Assembly (NCBI RefSeq): GCF_022699665.1
Contig: NZ_JALDNB010000002.1
Span: 62,001 to 126,000, forward strand
Direction: 5' to 3'
DNA: 64,000 bases
Origin: Chryseobacterium aahli
GTDB lineage: Bacteria > Bacteroidota > Bacteroidia > Flavobacteriales > Weeksellaceae
In this document: positions 25,674 through 33,927 of the stretch, piece after piece
Numbering within the stretch: the first letter of the stretch is position 1
Layout of the letters: each line of letters opens with the position of its first letter
Program-made: the position numbers and the translations under genes
The notes under the pieces: generated by a model
Seen by the model: the letters and a program-made list of their open reading frames with translations, nothing else
What the model was told of the DNA's origin: nothing
The model's database searches: none

Positions 25674-26909
25674 ATGAGCAGAGACAATAATAATTCAGGA
25701 AGACCAAAAAAACCGAGATCTTCAACAAGAAATTCGGACAGTCCTCGCTCTCCTAAATCTGGAAATTCTTCAGATTCAAAATCTTTCAAAAAGCCGTTCT
25801 CTAAAACTGGCGGAAGAAGTTTTGAGCCAAAAGATAGAGATGACAATGGCTCATCAAAATTTGAGAAAAAGCCTTTCGGCAGAAGCGATAGAGATACAGA
25901 CAGCTCTACACCTTTTTCAAAACCTGATTCTAGGAGATCTGATACTAGCTATGAGAGTCGAATGGAAAAGAAATACTCAAAAACTGAAAAAGAACCATTT
26001 GTATCCAACAAAGGTGAAGAAAAGAAATCTTTCGGATCTAAAAGGGGAGGTGTAAGAAGTACTAATACCAGAGATAAATACGAAAGAGGAAGCTTAAAAT
26101 ATGGAAGAAGACCTGGCAGCGAAACTGACAGAGATGACGACAGAGCAAAATCTTTTGTACAAAAAAGAAGATTCAAAAAGGTTGAAAAAGATGTTCATAA
26201 AGACACGATTCGTCTTAACAAATACATCGCAAACTCAGGAATTTGCAGCAGGAGAGAAGCGGACGACTTAATCGTTCAAGGATTGGTAGAGGTCAACGGA
26301 AAGGTAGTTACCGAAATGGGATATCAGGTTGAGAAAACGGATAAAGTGGTTTTCGACGGACAAGGTATTACTCCGGAAAAACCGGTTTATGTACTTTTGA
26401 ATAAGCCAAAAGGATATATTTCTACAACCAAAGATGACAAAGCAAGAAAAACCGTAATGGATTTGGTTGCCAATGCATCACCATATCGTTTGTTCCCAGT
26501 GGGAAGATTAGACCGTTCTACGACGGGAGTTATTCTTTTGACCAATGACGGACACATGACGAAGAAACTGACGCACCCATCTTTTGATTCTAAAAAAATC
26601 TATCATGTAACTTTGGATAAGAAATTGACCAATGAAGACATGAAACTGATTGTAGAAGGGATTCGTTTGGAAGAAGGTATCGCAGTTGTAGATCAAATTT
26701 CATTTATCGAAGGGAAACCGAGAAATGAAATTGGAATGGAAATCAGCATCGGCTGGAACCGTCTTATCAGAAGAATTTTCCAAAGATTAGGATACGAGGT
26801 GGAAGCATTAGACAGAGTAATGTTTGCCGGAATGACAAAGAAAAACATCAAAAGAGGACACTGGAGAATCCTTACAGATTTGGAAGTGAATAATTTAAAG
26901 ATGCTTTAA
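25674..26909 (+). CDS. RsuA/RluB-family rRNA pseudouridine synthase with a long charged N-terminal extension
   Basis: 411 residues. Residues 1-175 are low-complexity (Ser, Arg, Lys, Asp, Gly), unlike the roughly 230-290 residue E. coli proteins. An S4 RNA-binding domain follows (about 180-228, IRLNKYIANSGICSRREADDLI) and then the catalytic domain with VGRLDRSTTGVILLTNDG, whose Asp is the nucleophile, and EGRxRR-like NRLIRRIFQRLGYEV. It converts a uridine in rRNA to pseudouridine. Extended basic tails on such enzymes are common in Flavobacteriia and probably hold rRNA. Confidence 0.9.
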   Translation: MSRDNNNSGRPKKPRSSTRNSDSPRSPKSGNSSDSKSFKKPFSKTGGRSFEPKDRDDNGSSKFEKKPFGRSDRDTDSSTPFSKPDSRRSDTSYESRMEKKYSKTEKEPFVSNKGEEKKSFGSKRGGVRSTNTRDKYERGSLKYGRRPGSETDRDDDRAKSFVQKRRFKKVEKDVHKDTIRLNKYIANSGICSRREADDLIVQGLVEVNGKVVTEMGYQVEKTDKVVFDGQGITPEKPVYVLLNKPKGYISTTKDDKARKTVMDLVANASPYRLFPVGRLDRSTTGVILLTNDGHMTKKLTHPSFDSKKIYHVTLDKKLTNEDMKLIVEGIRLEEGIAVVDQISFIEGKPRNEIGMEISIGWNRLIRRIFQRLGYEVEALDRVMFAGMTKKNIKRGHWRILTDLEVNNLKML

Positions 26910-26932
26910 TAGAGCTTTTAAGTTTAAAATAT

Positions 26933-26964
26933 AAAAGACGCAGAAAATTAATTCTGCGTCTTTT
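26933..26964 (+). terminator. Terminator after the pseudouridine synthase gene
   Basis: AAAAGACGCAGAA / TTCTGCGTCTTTT with a 6-base loop and a T-run. Confidence 0.92.
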
Positions 26965-27036
26965 TTTGTAGTAAATTATCAGTTTAGTTTGTGTTTAGAA
27001 TGAACTCATAATTAATAATTCAAAACTTATAACAGA

Positions 27037-27642
27037 TTACCCCAAGACCGTCACCCCTTTCTGAATCATTTCAAAAATGGCATCTTTACCGTTATCTGGT
27101 TTTACATTGACAGCTCGTGTTCCGTTAAAATGAAGACAAGTTACGTAGCCGTTTGCCACAGCATCTGTAGCTGTGAATTTTACACAGTAATCTAACGCCA
27201 GCCCGACAATTTCAATCAATTGAATATCATGATATTTTAAAAAGTCATCCAAACCGGTTTTCATAAAGTGATTATTATCCTGAAAACCACTGTAAGCATC
27301 AATTTCAGTATTTTTTCCTTTCTGAATTACATGAGTTACTTTTTCTCTGTTTAAGTCTTTATGAAATTCTGCCCCGAAAGTTCCTTCCACACAATGATCT
27401 GGCCACATAAACTGCGGAACACCATTTAAAATAATACTTTCGCCAACTTTTCTATTATTGTTGCTGGCAAAACTTTTATGATTTGCAGGATGCCAATCCT
27501 GAGTCAGAACAATTTGGTCATATTCGTTTTCTTCCATCAGAAGATTGATGTACGGGATTACTTCGTTGGCTCCCGGAACAGCCAAAGCTCCGCCTTCACA
27601 AAAATCATTCTGAACATCGACTATTATTAATGCTTTTTTCAT
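27037..27642 (-). CDS. pncA: Nicotinamidase (isochorismatase fold)
   Basis: 201 residues. It hydrolyses nicotinamide to nicotinate for NAD salvage. Catalytic and metal marks: VDVQNDFCEGGALAVPGA (Asp of the Cys-Asp-Lys triad), TQDWHPANHKSFAS (metal Asp and two His), WPDHCVEGTFGAEFH, and EIVGLALDYCVKFTATDA (nucleophile Cys). The KGKNTEIDAYSGF block is typical of PncA rather than of other isochorismatases. Single gene. Confidence 0.93.
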   Translation of the reverse strand: MKKALIIVDVQNDFCEGGALAVPGANEVIPYINLLMEENEYDQIVLTQDWHPANHKSFASNNNRKVGESIILNGVPQFMWPDHCVEGTFGAEFHKDLNREKVTHVIQKGKNTEIDAYSGFQDNNHFMKTGLDDFLKYHDIQLIEIVGLALDYCVKFTATDAVANGYVTCLHFNGTRAVNVKPDNGKDAIFEMIQKGVTVLG

Positions 27643-27801
27643 ACTTATTATTATGGTTGATTTTTTTTAATAATTTATTAAAATCTAATATTCAAAAATT
27701 TATCCAAATTTTAAATATCGGACAAAACGGCATTTAGAATATCGTTCTCAACCAATTTTATAAATGTGAAGAAGCTTATTAATACCTAAAAATGAACGCT
27801 C

Positions 27802-27873
27802 AGTTTGTCATTTCGGAGGAATCTACTACTATATTTTATTTTCGATATGTAGATTCCTCCGGAATCACAAACC
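27802..27873. repeat. Palindromic repeat, GGAGGAATCTAC family
   Basis: TTTCGGAGGAATCTAC (27811-27826) and GTAGATTCCTCCGGAA (27849-27864) are complements with one mismatch, and the outer flanks GTTTGTCATT / AATCACAAAC nearly pair too. It lies in the 355-base gap between pncA and the helicase; no gene is seen in the gap. Confidence 0.75.
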
Positions 27874-27972
27874 TTATGGAAATTAAAAGGTTAAAAGTTT
27901 AAAATCTTTATTTTGTTAAAATTATTACAATCGGTATTTCATTTTCGAGGTATAAACCAAATATCAATAGCT

Positions 27973-27980
27973 TATCTTTG
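27973..27980 (+). promoter_or_regulatory. -7 element of the DEAD-box helicase gene
   Basis: TATCTTTG, a perfect TAnnTTTG, lies 17 bases before the start codon at 27998. Confidence 0.5.
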
Positions 27981-27997
27981 CAATAAATCAATATTTT

Positions 27998-29140
27998 ATG
28001 TCATTTGAGTCGTTAGGATTATCAAGCAATATTATTCATTCTGTTAAAAAGTTAGGTTACTTAAAACCATTTCCAATTCAGGAACAGGCTATTCCTGTAA
28101 TTTTACAAGGAAAAGATTTGATGGGAATTGCGCAAACAGGTTCCGGAAAAACAGCTTGTTTTGTAATGCCTATTTTAGAGAAACTGCAAAATGCAGAAGT
28201 GAAAAAAGACCGTAACGTTCAGGTTTTGATATTGGTTCCTACACGAGAATTAGCGATTCAGATTGATGAAGTTTTCAGAGCTTTTACAGAAAACTTGAAG
28301 CGTGAGATTCGTACAATGGCAGTTTATGGAGGTGTTTCTATCAATCCTCAGATGAAAGGAATGTTTGGAGTAGAGGTACTTATTGCAACACCTGGTCGTC
28401 TTTTAGATTTGATCGACCATAACGCATTGAGTATTTCAGGAATTCAACATTTGGTGATTGATGAAGCCGACAAAATGTTCCAGCTAGGTTTTGGGGAAGA
28501 GATGGATAAGCTTTTCGGCATGATGCCTGTCATGAAACAAACGACGTTATTTTCTGCAACGTTAGATGAAAAGGTTTCTGAGATGAAGAAATGTATTTCA
28601 ATGAATCCTACATTGATTGAAATTAAAAAAGAAGAAGTTGAAATTGACAATATTGAGCAATTGGCTTATCATGTCGCTCCGGAAGACAAAGGTCCATTTT
28701 TAAGATATTTAATTAAAGAAAAGAAAGTTGAGAAAGCACTGATTTTTGTCTCATCTACAAAATCTGCTGACAATTTGGTTGAAAAACTAAAGAAAAATAA
28801 AATCAAAGCTGTTGCTATTCACAGTCAGAAATCGCAGGGTGCTCGTAGAAATAATCTGGAAGAATTTAAAGTGAATGGTGCTCAGATTTTAGTTGCAACC
28901 GATTTAATTGGTCGTGGTATTCATATCGAGTCTTTGCCTTGTGTGATTAATTACGAATTGCCGCGTTCGCCTTTAGATTATATTCATCGGATTGGTAGAA
29001 CAGGTCGTGCAGGTGAAAGAGGAACTGCCATCAATATTCTGACGGATGATGAATTGCAGCATTTCAGAGTGATTCAGAAAAAAATGGGAAAGAAAGTGAC
29101 TTTGCAACGAACAGAAGGCATTGATTTACATGGTTATTAA
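27998..29140 (+). CDS. DEAD-box ATP-dependent RNA helicase
   Basis: 380 residues, the minimal two-domain core without a long C-terminal tail. Motifs in order: Q motif (GYLKPFPIQEQAIP), I (AQTGSGKT), Ia (PTRELAIQ), Ib (TPGRLLDLI), II (VIDEADKM), III (SAT), IV (ALIFVSSTKSA), V (ATDLIGRGIHI) and VI (HRIGRTGRAG). DLIGRG in place of DVASRG or DVAARG is slightly unusual. It likely remodels rRNA or mRNA, as the RhlE-like group does. Confidence 0.93.
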   Translation: MSFESLGLSSNIIHSVKKLGYLKPFPIQEQAIPVILQGKDLMGIAQTGSGKTACFVMPILEKLQNAEVKKDRNVQVLILVPTRELAIQIDEVFRAFTENLKREIRTMAVYGGVSINPQMKGMFGVEVLIATPGRLLDLIDHNALSISGIQHLVIDEADKMFQLGFGEEMDKLFGMMPVMKQTTLFSATLDEKVSEMKKCISMNPTLIEIKKEEVEIDNIEQLAYHVAPEDKGPFLRYLIKEKKVEKALIFVSSTKSADNLVEKLKKNKIKAVAIHSQKSQGARRNNLEEFKVNGAQILVATDLIGRGIHIESLPCVINYELPRSPLDYIHRIGRTGRAGERGTAINILTDDELQHFRVIQKKMGKKVTLQRTEGIDLHGY

Positions 29141-29162
29141 TGTATTTAATTAAACTTATAAT

Positions 29163-29198
29163 AAACTTCAATTTTTAAAAGAATTGGAGTTTTTTTGT
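29163..29198 (+). terminator. Terminator after the DEAD-box helicase
   Basis: AAACTTCAATT / AATTGGAGTTT with one G-T pair, followed by a T-run. Confidence 0.8.
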
Positions 29199-29338
29199 CT
29201 AAAATTTTCAGGCAAAATATTTATAATTAAAGTTTATTTCATATTTAAATTCTCGAATTTTTGATATTTTTACAAAAAACTTATCATCAGAAATTGCTTA
29301 AAAAAATTAGAAAAGCAAGACTCAAATAAAAATCAACT

Positions 29339-29875
29339 ATGAATAATTTAGAGCATAAAAAATTTCCCATCGGAAAATTCCAAGAAAATAATACCAGTTG
29401 CGACATTGAGTTGGAAAGCCATATCAAAGTCATCAAAAATTTCCCTGAAAAATTAAAAAAACTAATTGAAGATTTTTCAGATGAGCAGTTAGACACGCCA
29501 TATAGAGAAGGCGGCTGGACAGTAAGACAACTTGTAAATCATCTGGCAGACAGTCATGCGAACAGTTTTATTCGTTTTAAATTAGCTTTAACGGAAGAAA
29601 ATCCAATAATAAAACCTTACGATGAAGCAAAATGGGCTGAACTTCAGGACAGTATAAGCATGCCGGTAAAACCAGCGATGAGAATGTTGAAAGGTATTCA
29701 TCAAAGATGGTATGTATTATTAAAAACAATGACCAACAAGCAGTTTGAAAAAACCTTCCGTCATCCTGAAAAGGAAGATGACTATAATCTCAGATATTTT
29801 TTGGCGCTTTACGCTTGGCATTGCAATCATCATTTTGCACATATTGAAAACTTAAAGAACGAAAAAGTTTGGTAA
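29339..29875 (+). CDS. bstA: YfiT/BstA-type bacillithiol S-transferase (DinB fold)
   Basis: 178 residues. MNNLEHKKFPIGKFQ is the YfiT opening. GGWTVRQLVNHLADSHANSFIRFKLAL gives the first metal His (about H68), and WHCNHHFAHI near the end gives further His (about H161 and H165), the usual DinB three-His site. In Firmicutes this family joins bacillithiol to electrophiles. It is followed by a DUF1569 protein and a YtxJ bacillithiol protein, all overlapping by a few bases, which supports a bacillithiol role. Confidence 0.85.
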   Translation: MNNLEHKKFPIGKFQENNTSCDIELESHIKVIKNFPEKLKKLIEDFSDEQLDTPYREGGWTVRQLVNHLADSHANSFIRFKLALTEENPIIKPYDEAKWAELQDSISMPVKPAMRMLKGIHQRWYVLLKTMTNKQFEKTFRHPEKEDDYNLRYFLALYAWHCNHHFAHIENLKNEKVW

Positions 29876-30330
29876 AAAAAAGTCTTCATAACAGCAATGA
29901 TTTGAATGAAATTATCTCAAGAATCTCTCTTCTTTCTGAAAATTCTCATAGAAAATGGGGTAGGATGAACGTTGCCCAAATGTTGACTCATTGCGAATTG
30001 ATTTTAAAAGTTCCATTGAAAAAAGTTCATCTTTCTAAGCCAAATTTTATATTCAGAGCAATAGGAATTTTAACTAAAAAAGAAATTCAGATTTTCAATA
30101 ATGGAATTCCGCATAATATGCCGAGTTTTCAAAAACTAATCGTTAATTTTGAGTGTGATTTTGAGGTAGCAAAAAATAATCTTTTGAATACGCTGAACGA
30201 ATACGTAAAAGCTTATAAAAATCATAATTTACCTAATGATCACGCACTATTTGGAACGATGAAAGAAAAAGATTGGGGTTTTATGGAATATAAACACCTC
30301 AATCACCATTTAAAACAATTTAATGTATGA
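29869..30330 (+). CDS. DUF1569 protein (DinB superfamily), TTG start
   Basis: 153 residues. The start is the TTG at 29869, which overlaps the bstA stop (TTGGTAA). The next ATG (29965) would cut off the conserved first helix KSLHNSNDLNEIISRISLL, so the TTG is preferred. WGRMNVAQMLTHCELIL is the family's metal-His motif, and HALFGTMKEKDWGFMEYKHLNHHLKQF ends the protein with the second His cluster. A bacillithiol-dependent role is possible from context. The next gene starts at the ATGA overlap. Confidence 0.75.
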   Translation: MVKKSLHNSNDLNEIISRISLLSENSHRKWGRMNVAQMLTHCELILKVPLKKVHLSKPNFIFRAIGILTKKEIQIFNNGIPHNMPSFQKLIVNFECDFEVAKNNLLNTLNEYVKAYKNHNLPNDHALFGTMKEKDWGFMEYKHLNHHLKQFNV

Positions 30331-30710
30331 GTTTTTTAGATAAAATATTTGGCGGAAAGGCTGAAGAAAATAAATCAAAATCTTTTTGGAATTTAATAGA
30401 ATCTGAAAAAGACTTGGAAGAAGCTATAAAAAAATCGTATTCGGGAAAAATTGCGATTTTCAAACATTCTACGAGCTGTTTTATCAGTAAAACGGTCTTG
30501 AAAAATTTTGAAAAAGAAATTGAAGAGGCTCAGGAGCATGGTGCTACACTTTATTTTTTAGACCTTTTGGCACATAGAAATATTTCGAATAAGATCGCTG
30601 AAGATTTCGGGATAAGACACGAAAGCCCGCAATTGATTGTCATCGAAAATGGTGACGAAATCAATAATGCATCACATCAGGATATCACTTTAAGCCAGAT
30701 CACCTCATGA
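30327..30710 (+). CDS. ytxJ: YtxJ-type bacillithiol system redox protein
   Basis: 127 residues, thioredoxin-like fold. IAIFKHSTSCFISKTVLKNFEKE carries a single redox Cys (C51) where thioredoxins have CxxC. The ATLYFLDLLAHRNISNKIAEDFGIRHESPQLIVI part contains the cis-Pro (SPQ). This is the monothiol bacilliredoxin pattern, for removing bacillithiol from mixed disulfides. It overlaps both neighbours by 4 bases, so translation is coupled across bstA, DUF1569, ytxJ and the Crp/Fnr gene. Confidence 0.85.
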   Translation: MSFLDKIFGGKAEENKSKSFWNLIESEKDLEEAIKKSYSGKIAIFKHSTSCFISKTVLKNFEKEIEEAQEHGATLYFLDLLAHRNISNKIAEDFGIRHESPQLIVIENGDEINNASHQDITLSQITS

Positions 30711-31297
30711 GTAATATGACTAATTATTTAGCAAGAGTTTTAGAGGTTCCGGCAGAACGATTAAGCCTTTGCAGTATACAATACGAAACAAAAAAAGTTT
30801 CTAAAGGCGAATTTTTGTTACAATACGGTGAAGTTTGCCGCAATACATTTTTCGTAGAAAAAGGACTGTTAAGAATGTTTTCTATTGACAAAAACGGTAA
30901 AGAGCACATTATTCAGTTTGCTCCTGAAAACTGGTTGATTGGTGACCGAAGCAGTCTTTATTTTAGTGAAAAATCAAACTATTATATTGAAGCGGTAGAA
31001 GATTCTGAAGTATCAGTTTTGCAACGTGATTTTTTTAATAAATTATTAGAAGAATTTCCTAACAGTATTGAAAAAAATGATTTGGTTCTTCAGAAACATG
31101 TAAAAAGTTTACAAGACAGAATCAATTCTTTATTGGGTGAAACTGCGGAGGAAAGATATTTAAAATTCATCAAAATGTATCCTGATCTGCTTCTCAGGGT
31201 TCCACAATGGATGGTAGCATCATATTTAGGAATTACACCTGAAAGCTTAAGCCGTGTGAGAAAAGAATTGGCGAGAAAAAATTTTATAACAGATTAA
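30707..31297 (+). CDS. Crp/Fnr-family regulator (last gene of the bacillithiol operon)
   Basis: 196 residues. A cyclic-nucleotide-like beta roll (about 25-115, with GEVCRNTFFVEKGLLRMFSIDKNGKEHIIQFAPENW) precedes the HTH (VPQWMVASYLGITPESLSRVRKELA). Cys residues are too few for an FNR iron-sulfur cluster. The same subfamily occurs at 41344 and 46499 in this window (shared FAxENWW and LGITPExLSRxR). It starts at an ATGA overlap with ytxJ, so a regulator of thiol or oxidative stress is plausible (inference). Confidence 0.88.
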   Translation: MSNMTNYLARVLEVPAERLSLCSIQYETKKVSKGEFLLQYGEVCRNTFFVEKGLLRMFSIDKNGKEHIIQFAPENWLIGDRSSLYFSEKSNYYIEAVEDSEVSVLQRDFFNKLLEEFPNSIEKNDLVLQKHVKSLQDRINSLLGETAEERYLKFIKMYPDLLLRVPQWMVASYLGITPESLSRVRKELARKNFITD

Positions 31298-31300
31298 TCA

Positions 31301-31651
31301 TTAATCCGGATTCAAAATACTTACCAATCGATTCAGATATTCCTGCTCCATCATTACTTTATCGAAAGATTTCTTCGCAAAAACAGGACAGACTTGTTGG
31401 TTTGAGTTATGATGAAGACTGATGTCGTTTTCAACAAATCCGTCAAAATTGAGGGCGTATTCTTTGATGAATTTATCGATGGTATTTCTTTTAATCTCAC
31501 AGAGTGTGCTGTTCTGAATTTTTTGCAAAGAAGTGAGAATGAAAGATTTGTCACCCGTAAAATTGATTATATTGGTGATGAACTTTAGGTTTTCGTGTGG
31601 CATGCTGCTCATTTCCTGGCGAACAGCATGCGGTTGGTCTTCAAAAATCAT
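31301..31651 (-). CDS. Hypothetical protein, convergent with the Crp/Fnr gene
   Basis: 116 residues; no recognised family. It is hydrophilic, with several His/Asn-rich stretches (ISLHHNSNQQVCPVF) and two Cys, and no signal or membrane segment. Its stop lies 3 bases from the stop of the Crp/Fnr gene. An ATG at 31651 lies 26 bases past the stress-protein stop, on the same strand, so the two may share a transcript. Coding is likely from length and composition, but without homologues in mind this is uncertain. Confidence 0.5.
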   Translation of the reverse strand: MIFEDQPHAVRQEMSSMPHENLKFITNIINFTGDKSFILTSLQKIQNSTLCEIKRNTIDKFIKEYALNFDGFVENDISLHHNSNQQVCPVFAKKSFDKVMMEQEYLNRLVSILNPD

Positions 31652-31677
31652 GGCTACATTTTTATAGTTTTAAAATT

Positions 31678-32184
31678 CTAAATCGTTGCGTTTCCTTCAA
31701 CACCGTCTGAATTGTCAGTTTTATTTCCGGTCACTGCAGCAGCCACAAAACTTAGCATACTCACCAATTTCCCTGCCTTGGTATCCCAATAATAGCTTTC
31801 TTTCGGCTCTACTCTAATGATCGATACATTTGGGTCTTCTTTACCGTCAAACCAGGCATTGGCCATTGCTGACCATTTTTCTTCGATGGTAGTTTTATCT
31901 TTATAAATTGAAGCTTCTCCGTAGATTGACAAGTATTCAGAATTGCTGTTATTCATAAAGAAAAGCTGTACTCTGCGGTCGTCTCTGATTTCAAAATTCT
32001 TGTTACTTGCTTCGCTGCTGATAAACCAAAGATTACCTTCATCATCAGTTTCCTGAAGCCCCATTGGTCTTGAAGTAATCGGTAAAGTTTCAAGATCTGT
32101 AGCAAACATACAAATTCTTGCCTTTTCTGAAAGTTCTTTAATTTTTTTAATCGCCTCGAGGTGCGTTAGATTTTCTGTTGACAT
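31678..32184 (-). CDS. Pyridoxamine 5'-phosphate oxidase-like general stress protein (GSP26)
   Basis: 168 residues, split-barrel flavin fold. EKARICMFATDLETLPITSRPMGLQETDDEGNLWFISS and YLSIYGEASIYKDKTTIEEKW are typical of the FMN-binding stress protein 26 group. It probably binds FMN, F420 or heme; the reaction is unknown. Promoter space (32185-32499) is shared with the divergent Crp/Fnr gene at 32500, and that space holds an FNR-like palindrome. Confidence 0.85.
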   Translation of the reverse strand: MSTENLTHLEAIKKIKELSEKARICMFATDLETLPITSRPMGLQETDDEGNLWFISSEASNKNFEIRDDRRVQLFFMNNSNSEYLSIYGEASIYKDKTTIEEKWSAMANAWFDGKEDPNVSIIRVEPKESYYWDTKAGKLVSMLSFVAAAVTGNKTDNSDGVEGNATI

Positions 32185-32367
32185 AATATTAATATTTAAG
32201 TGTGATTTAATAAAAAAAGAGAAGTGGTGATTTCTCTTACGTTAGAAAAATGTTCTAACTGATTTTTCAACTTCAAAAATCTAACCAAAAATTAAAAAAC
32301 AGCTCAAAAAATGATAATTACTTTAAAATAATTTAAAAATACATTAAATAGTTTAAATATATTGATA

Positions 32368-32389
32368 AATTATGATTCAAATCATAATT
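32368..32389. promoter_or_regulatory. FNR/Crp-like palindrome between the GSP26 gene and the Crp/Fnr gene
   Basis: AATTATGAT and ATCATAATT (9-base perfect arms) flank TCAA, giving the core ATGAT-N4-ATCAT, the 5-4-5 layout of FNR sites (TTGAT-N4-ATCAA). It lies 111 bases before the Crp/Fnr start and 184 bases before the GSP26 start. Confidence 0.55.
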
Positions 32390-32499
32390 GTTGTAAATTA
32401 AGTTTAAGGATATAAGATTGATTTTACTAAATCAAGTAATGCTTGAATGGAAATTGGCACAAAATATGTCTTAAAAATTCGGTAAACTAATTAAATGAT

Positions 32500-33114
32500 A
32501 TGAAAACCATTAGCTGTACTAAATTAGATGAAGATCTTTTAAAAGCTTTCGGAGGTGAAATAAAATCATACAAAGAAGGTGAGAGATTTTTTCAACAAGG
32601 TGAAATTCCTTTGTATTATTTTCAAATTGTAGAGGGAAAAGTAAAGGAAAATAATCAGGATGATGAAGGCCGAGAATTTATACACAATATTTTAGGATCT
32701 GGCCAAAGCTTCGGAGATTCTATGTTATTTATTGACAAAAGATATCCAATCAACGCTGAAGCAATTACAGATTGCAGAGTAATAAAATTGGCTAAACCTA
32801 ATTTTTTGAATCTTCTTGAAAAACATCCGGAAACCTCTGTTCAAATCAATTCTTGTATGTCTCAAAGAATGCATTATCAATTTATTATGATGCAAAATTT
32901 AGCTTCAAATGATCCGGTTATAAGACTGACGGGTTTATTAGAATATTTAAAAAGTTTTCACAGTGACGATATTCCGTTATCATTTCAGGTTCAGCTGACT
33001 CGACAGCAGATTGCCAATCTTACGGGACTTCGTGTAGAAACAGTTATCAGAACCATAAAAAAAATGGAAAAAGATTTTACAGTGAAAATTGACAATAGAA
33101 AAATTTTCTTTTAA
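32500..33114 (+). CDS. Crp/Fnr-family regulator, subfamily B (member 1)
   Basis: 204 residues. The cNMP-like beta roll (GERFFQQGEIPLYYFQIVEGKVKENNQDDEGREFIHNILGSGQSFGDSMLF) is followed by a C-terminal HTH with LTRQQIANLTGLRVETVIRTIKKME. No Cys cluster for iron-sulfur was seen. It resembles the gene at 33928 more than the other Crp/Fnr genes here (shared YFQI...GKVK, HYQFIMMQ, TRQQ-ANLTGL-VETVIR and KIDNRKIFF). An FNR-like palindrome lies upstream; autoregulation is possible. The SDR gene follows 36 bases downstream. Confidence 0.88.
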   Translation: MKTISCTKLDEDLLKAFGGEIKSYKEGERFFQQGEIPLYYFQIVEGKVKENNQDDEGREFIHNILGSGQSFGDSMLFIDKRYPINAEAITDCRVIKLAKPNFLNLLEKHPETSVQINSCMSQRMHYQFIMMQNLASNDPVIRLTGLLEYLKSFHSDDIPLSFQVQLTRQQIANLTGLRVETVIRTIKKMEKDFTVKIDNRKIFF

Positions 33115-33150
33115 AATTAATTTAAAATAAAACCAAAAAGCGAAATATAA

Positions 33151-33894
33151 ATGCAGTTAGAAAACAAATCGGTACTCATCACAGGTGCCGACAGCGGAAT
33201 AGGAAAAGCAGTGGCATTACTTTTTGCTAAAGAAGGCGCCAATGTTTCCATTATGTTTCATTCGGATGAAGAAGGTGCGACAAAAGTGATGAATGAAATC
33301 ATTTCTTTAGGAAGAAAATCAATCATTTTACAAGGCGATATCAATGACTCGGAATTTTGCAAGAAAGCAGTTGCAAAAACCGTTTCAGAGTTCCGGAAAT
33401 TAGATATTTTAATCAATAATGCAGGAACTCAATTTCCGTCTGATAGTATTGAAAATTTGGAGGAAGAAAACATTCGTACAACTTTTAATTCAAATATCAT
33501 CGGGATGATTTTATTGACAAAAGCTGCATTTCCATATTTAAAAGAGGGCGGGTCTGTAATCAATACTACTTCTGCTACAGCTTATCAAGGTCATGCGGAG
33601 CTTTTAGATTATTCTGCAACGAAAGGAGCAATTGTTTCATTCACAAGATCATTGGCACTACAGTCTAAACCCAAGGGAATTCGGGTAAACGCAGTGGCAC
33701 CAGGACCAGTGGCGACACCACTTACTAAAGAAACTTTTGATGAAGAGGAAGAAGATCAATCTAAACCGCCACTACAAAGAAATGCAACTGAAGAAGAAAT
33801 TGCTACAAGTTTTCTTTTTCTTGCATCAGATCAGGCTGTGCAGATCACCGGACAGGTTTTGCATCCCAACGGCGGATTGATTGTCAACGGATAA
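33151..33894 (+). CDS. SDR-family NAD(P)-dependent oxidoreductase
   Basis: 247 residues, classical short-chain dehydrogenase. NAD(P) site ITGADSGIGKAVA (TG-x3-GIG), NNAG in ILINNAGTQF, catalytic Ser in NTTSATAYQG, YSATKGA with the catalytic Tyr and Lys, and VAPGPVATPLT. The DQAVQITGQVLHPNGG ending resembles the YhxC/YhdF group of stress-linked aldehyde or ketone reductases. Substrate not known. It is 36 bases from the Crp/Fnr gene, so probably co-transcribed and under its control. Confidence 0.9.
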   Translation: MQLENKSVLITGADSGIGKAVALLFAKEGANVSIMFHSDEEGATKVMNEIISLGRKSIILQGDINDSEFCKKAVAKTVSEFRKLDILINNAGTQFPSDSIENLEEENIRTTFNSNIIGMILLTKAAFPYLKEGGSVINTTSATAYQGHAELLDYSATKGAIVSFTRSLALQSKPKGIRVNAVAPGPVATPLTKETFDEEEEDQSKPPLQRNATEEEIATSFLFLASDQAVQITGQVLHPNGGLIVNG

Positions 33895-33927
33895 AAATTC
33901 AGATTTAAAAATCAAAAGCAGGAAGTA

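Noticed and set aside
31301..32184. Toxin-antitoxin pair made of the 116-residue protein and the GSP26-like protein
   Set aside because: GSP26 is a recognised flavin-type stress protein, and the other shows no toxin or antitoxin motif.
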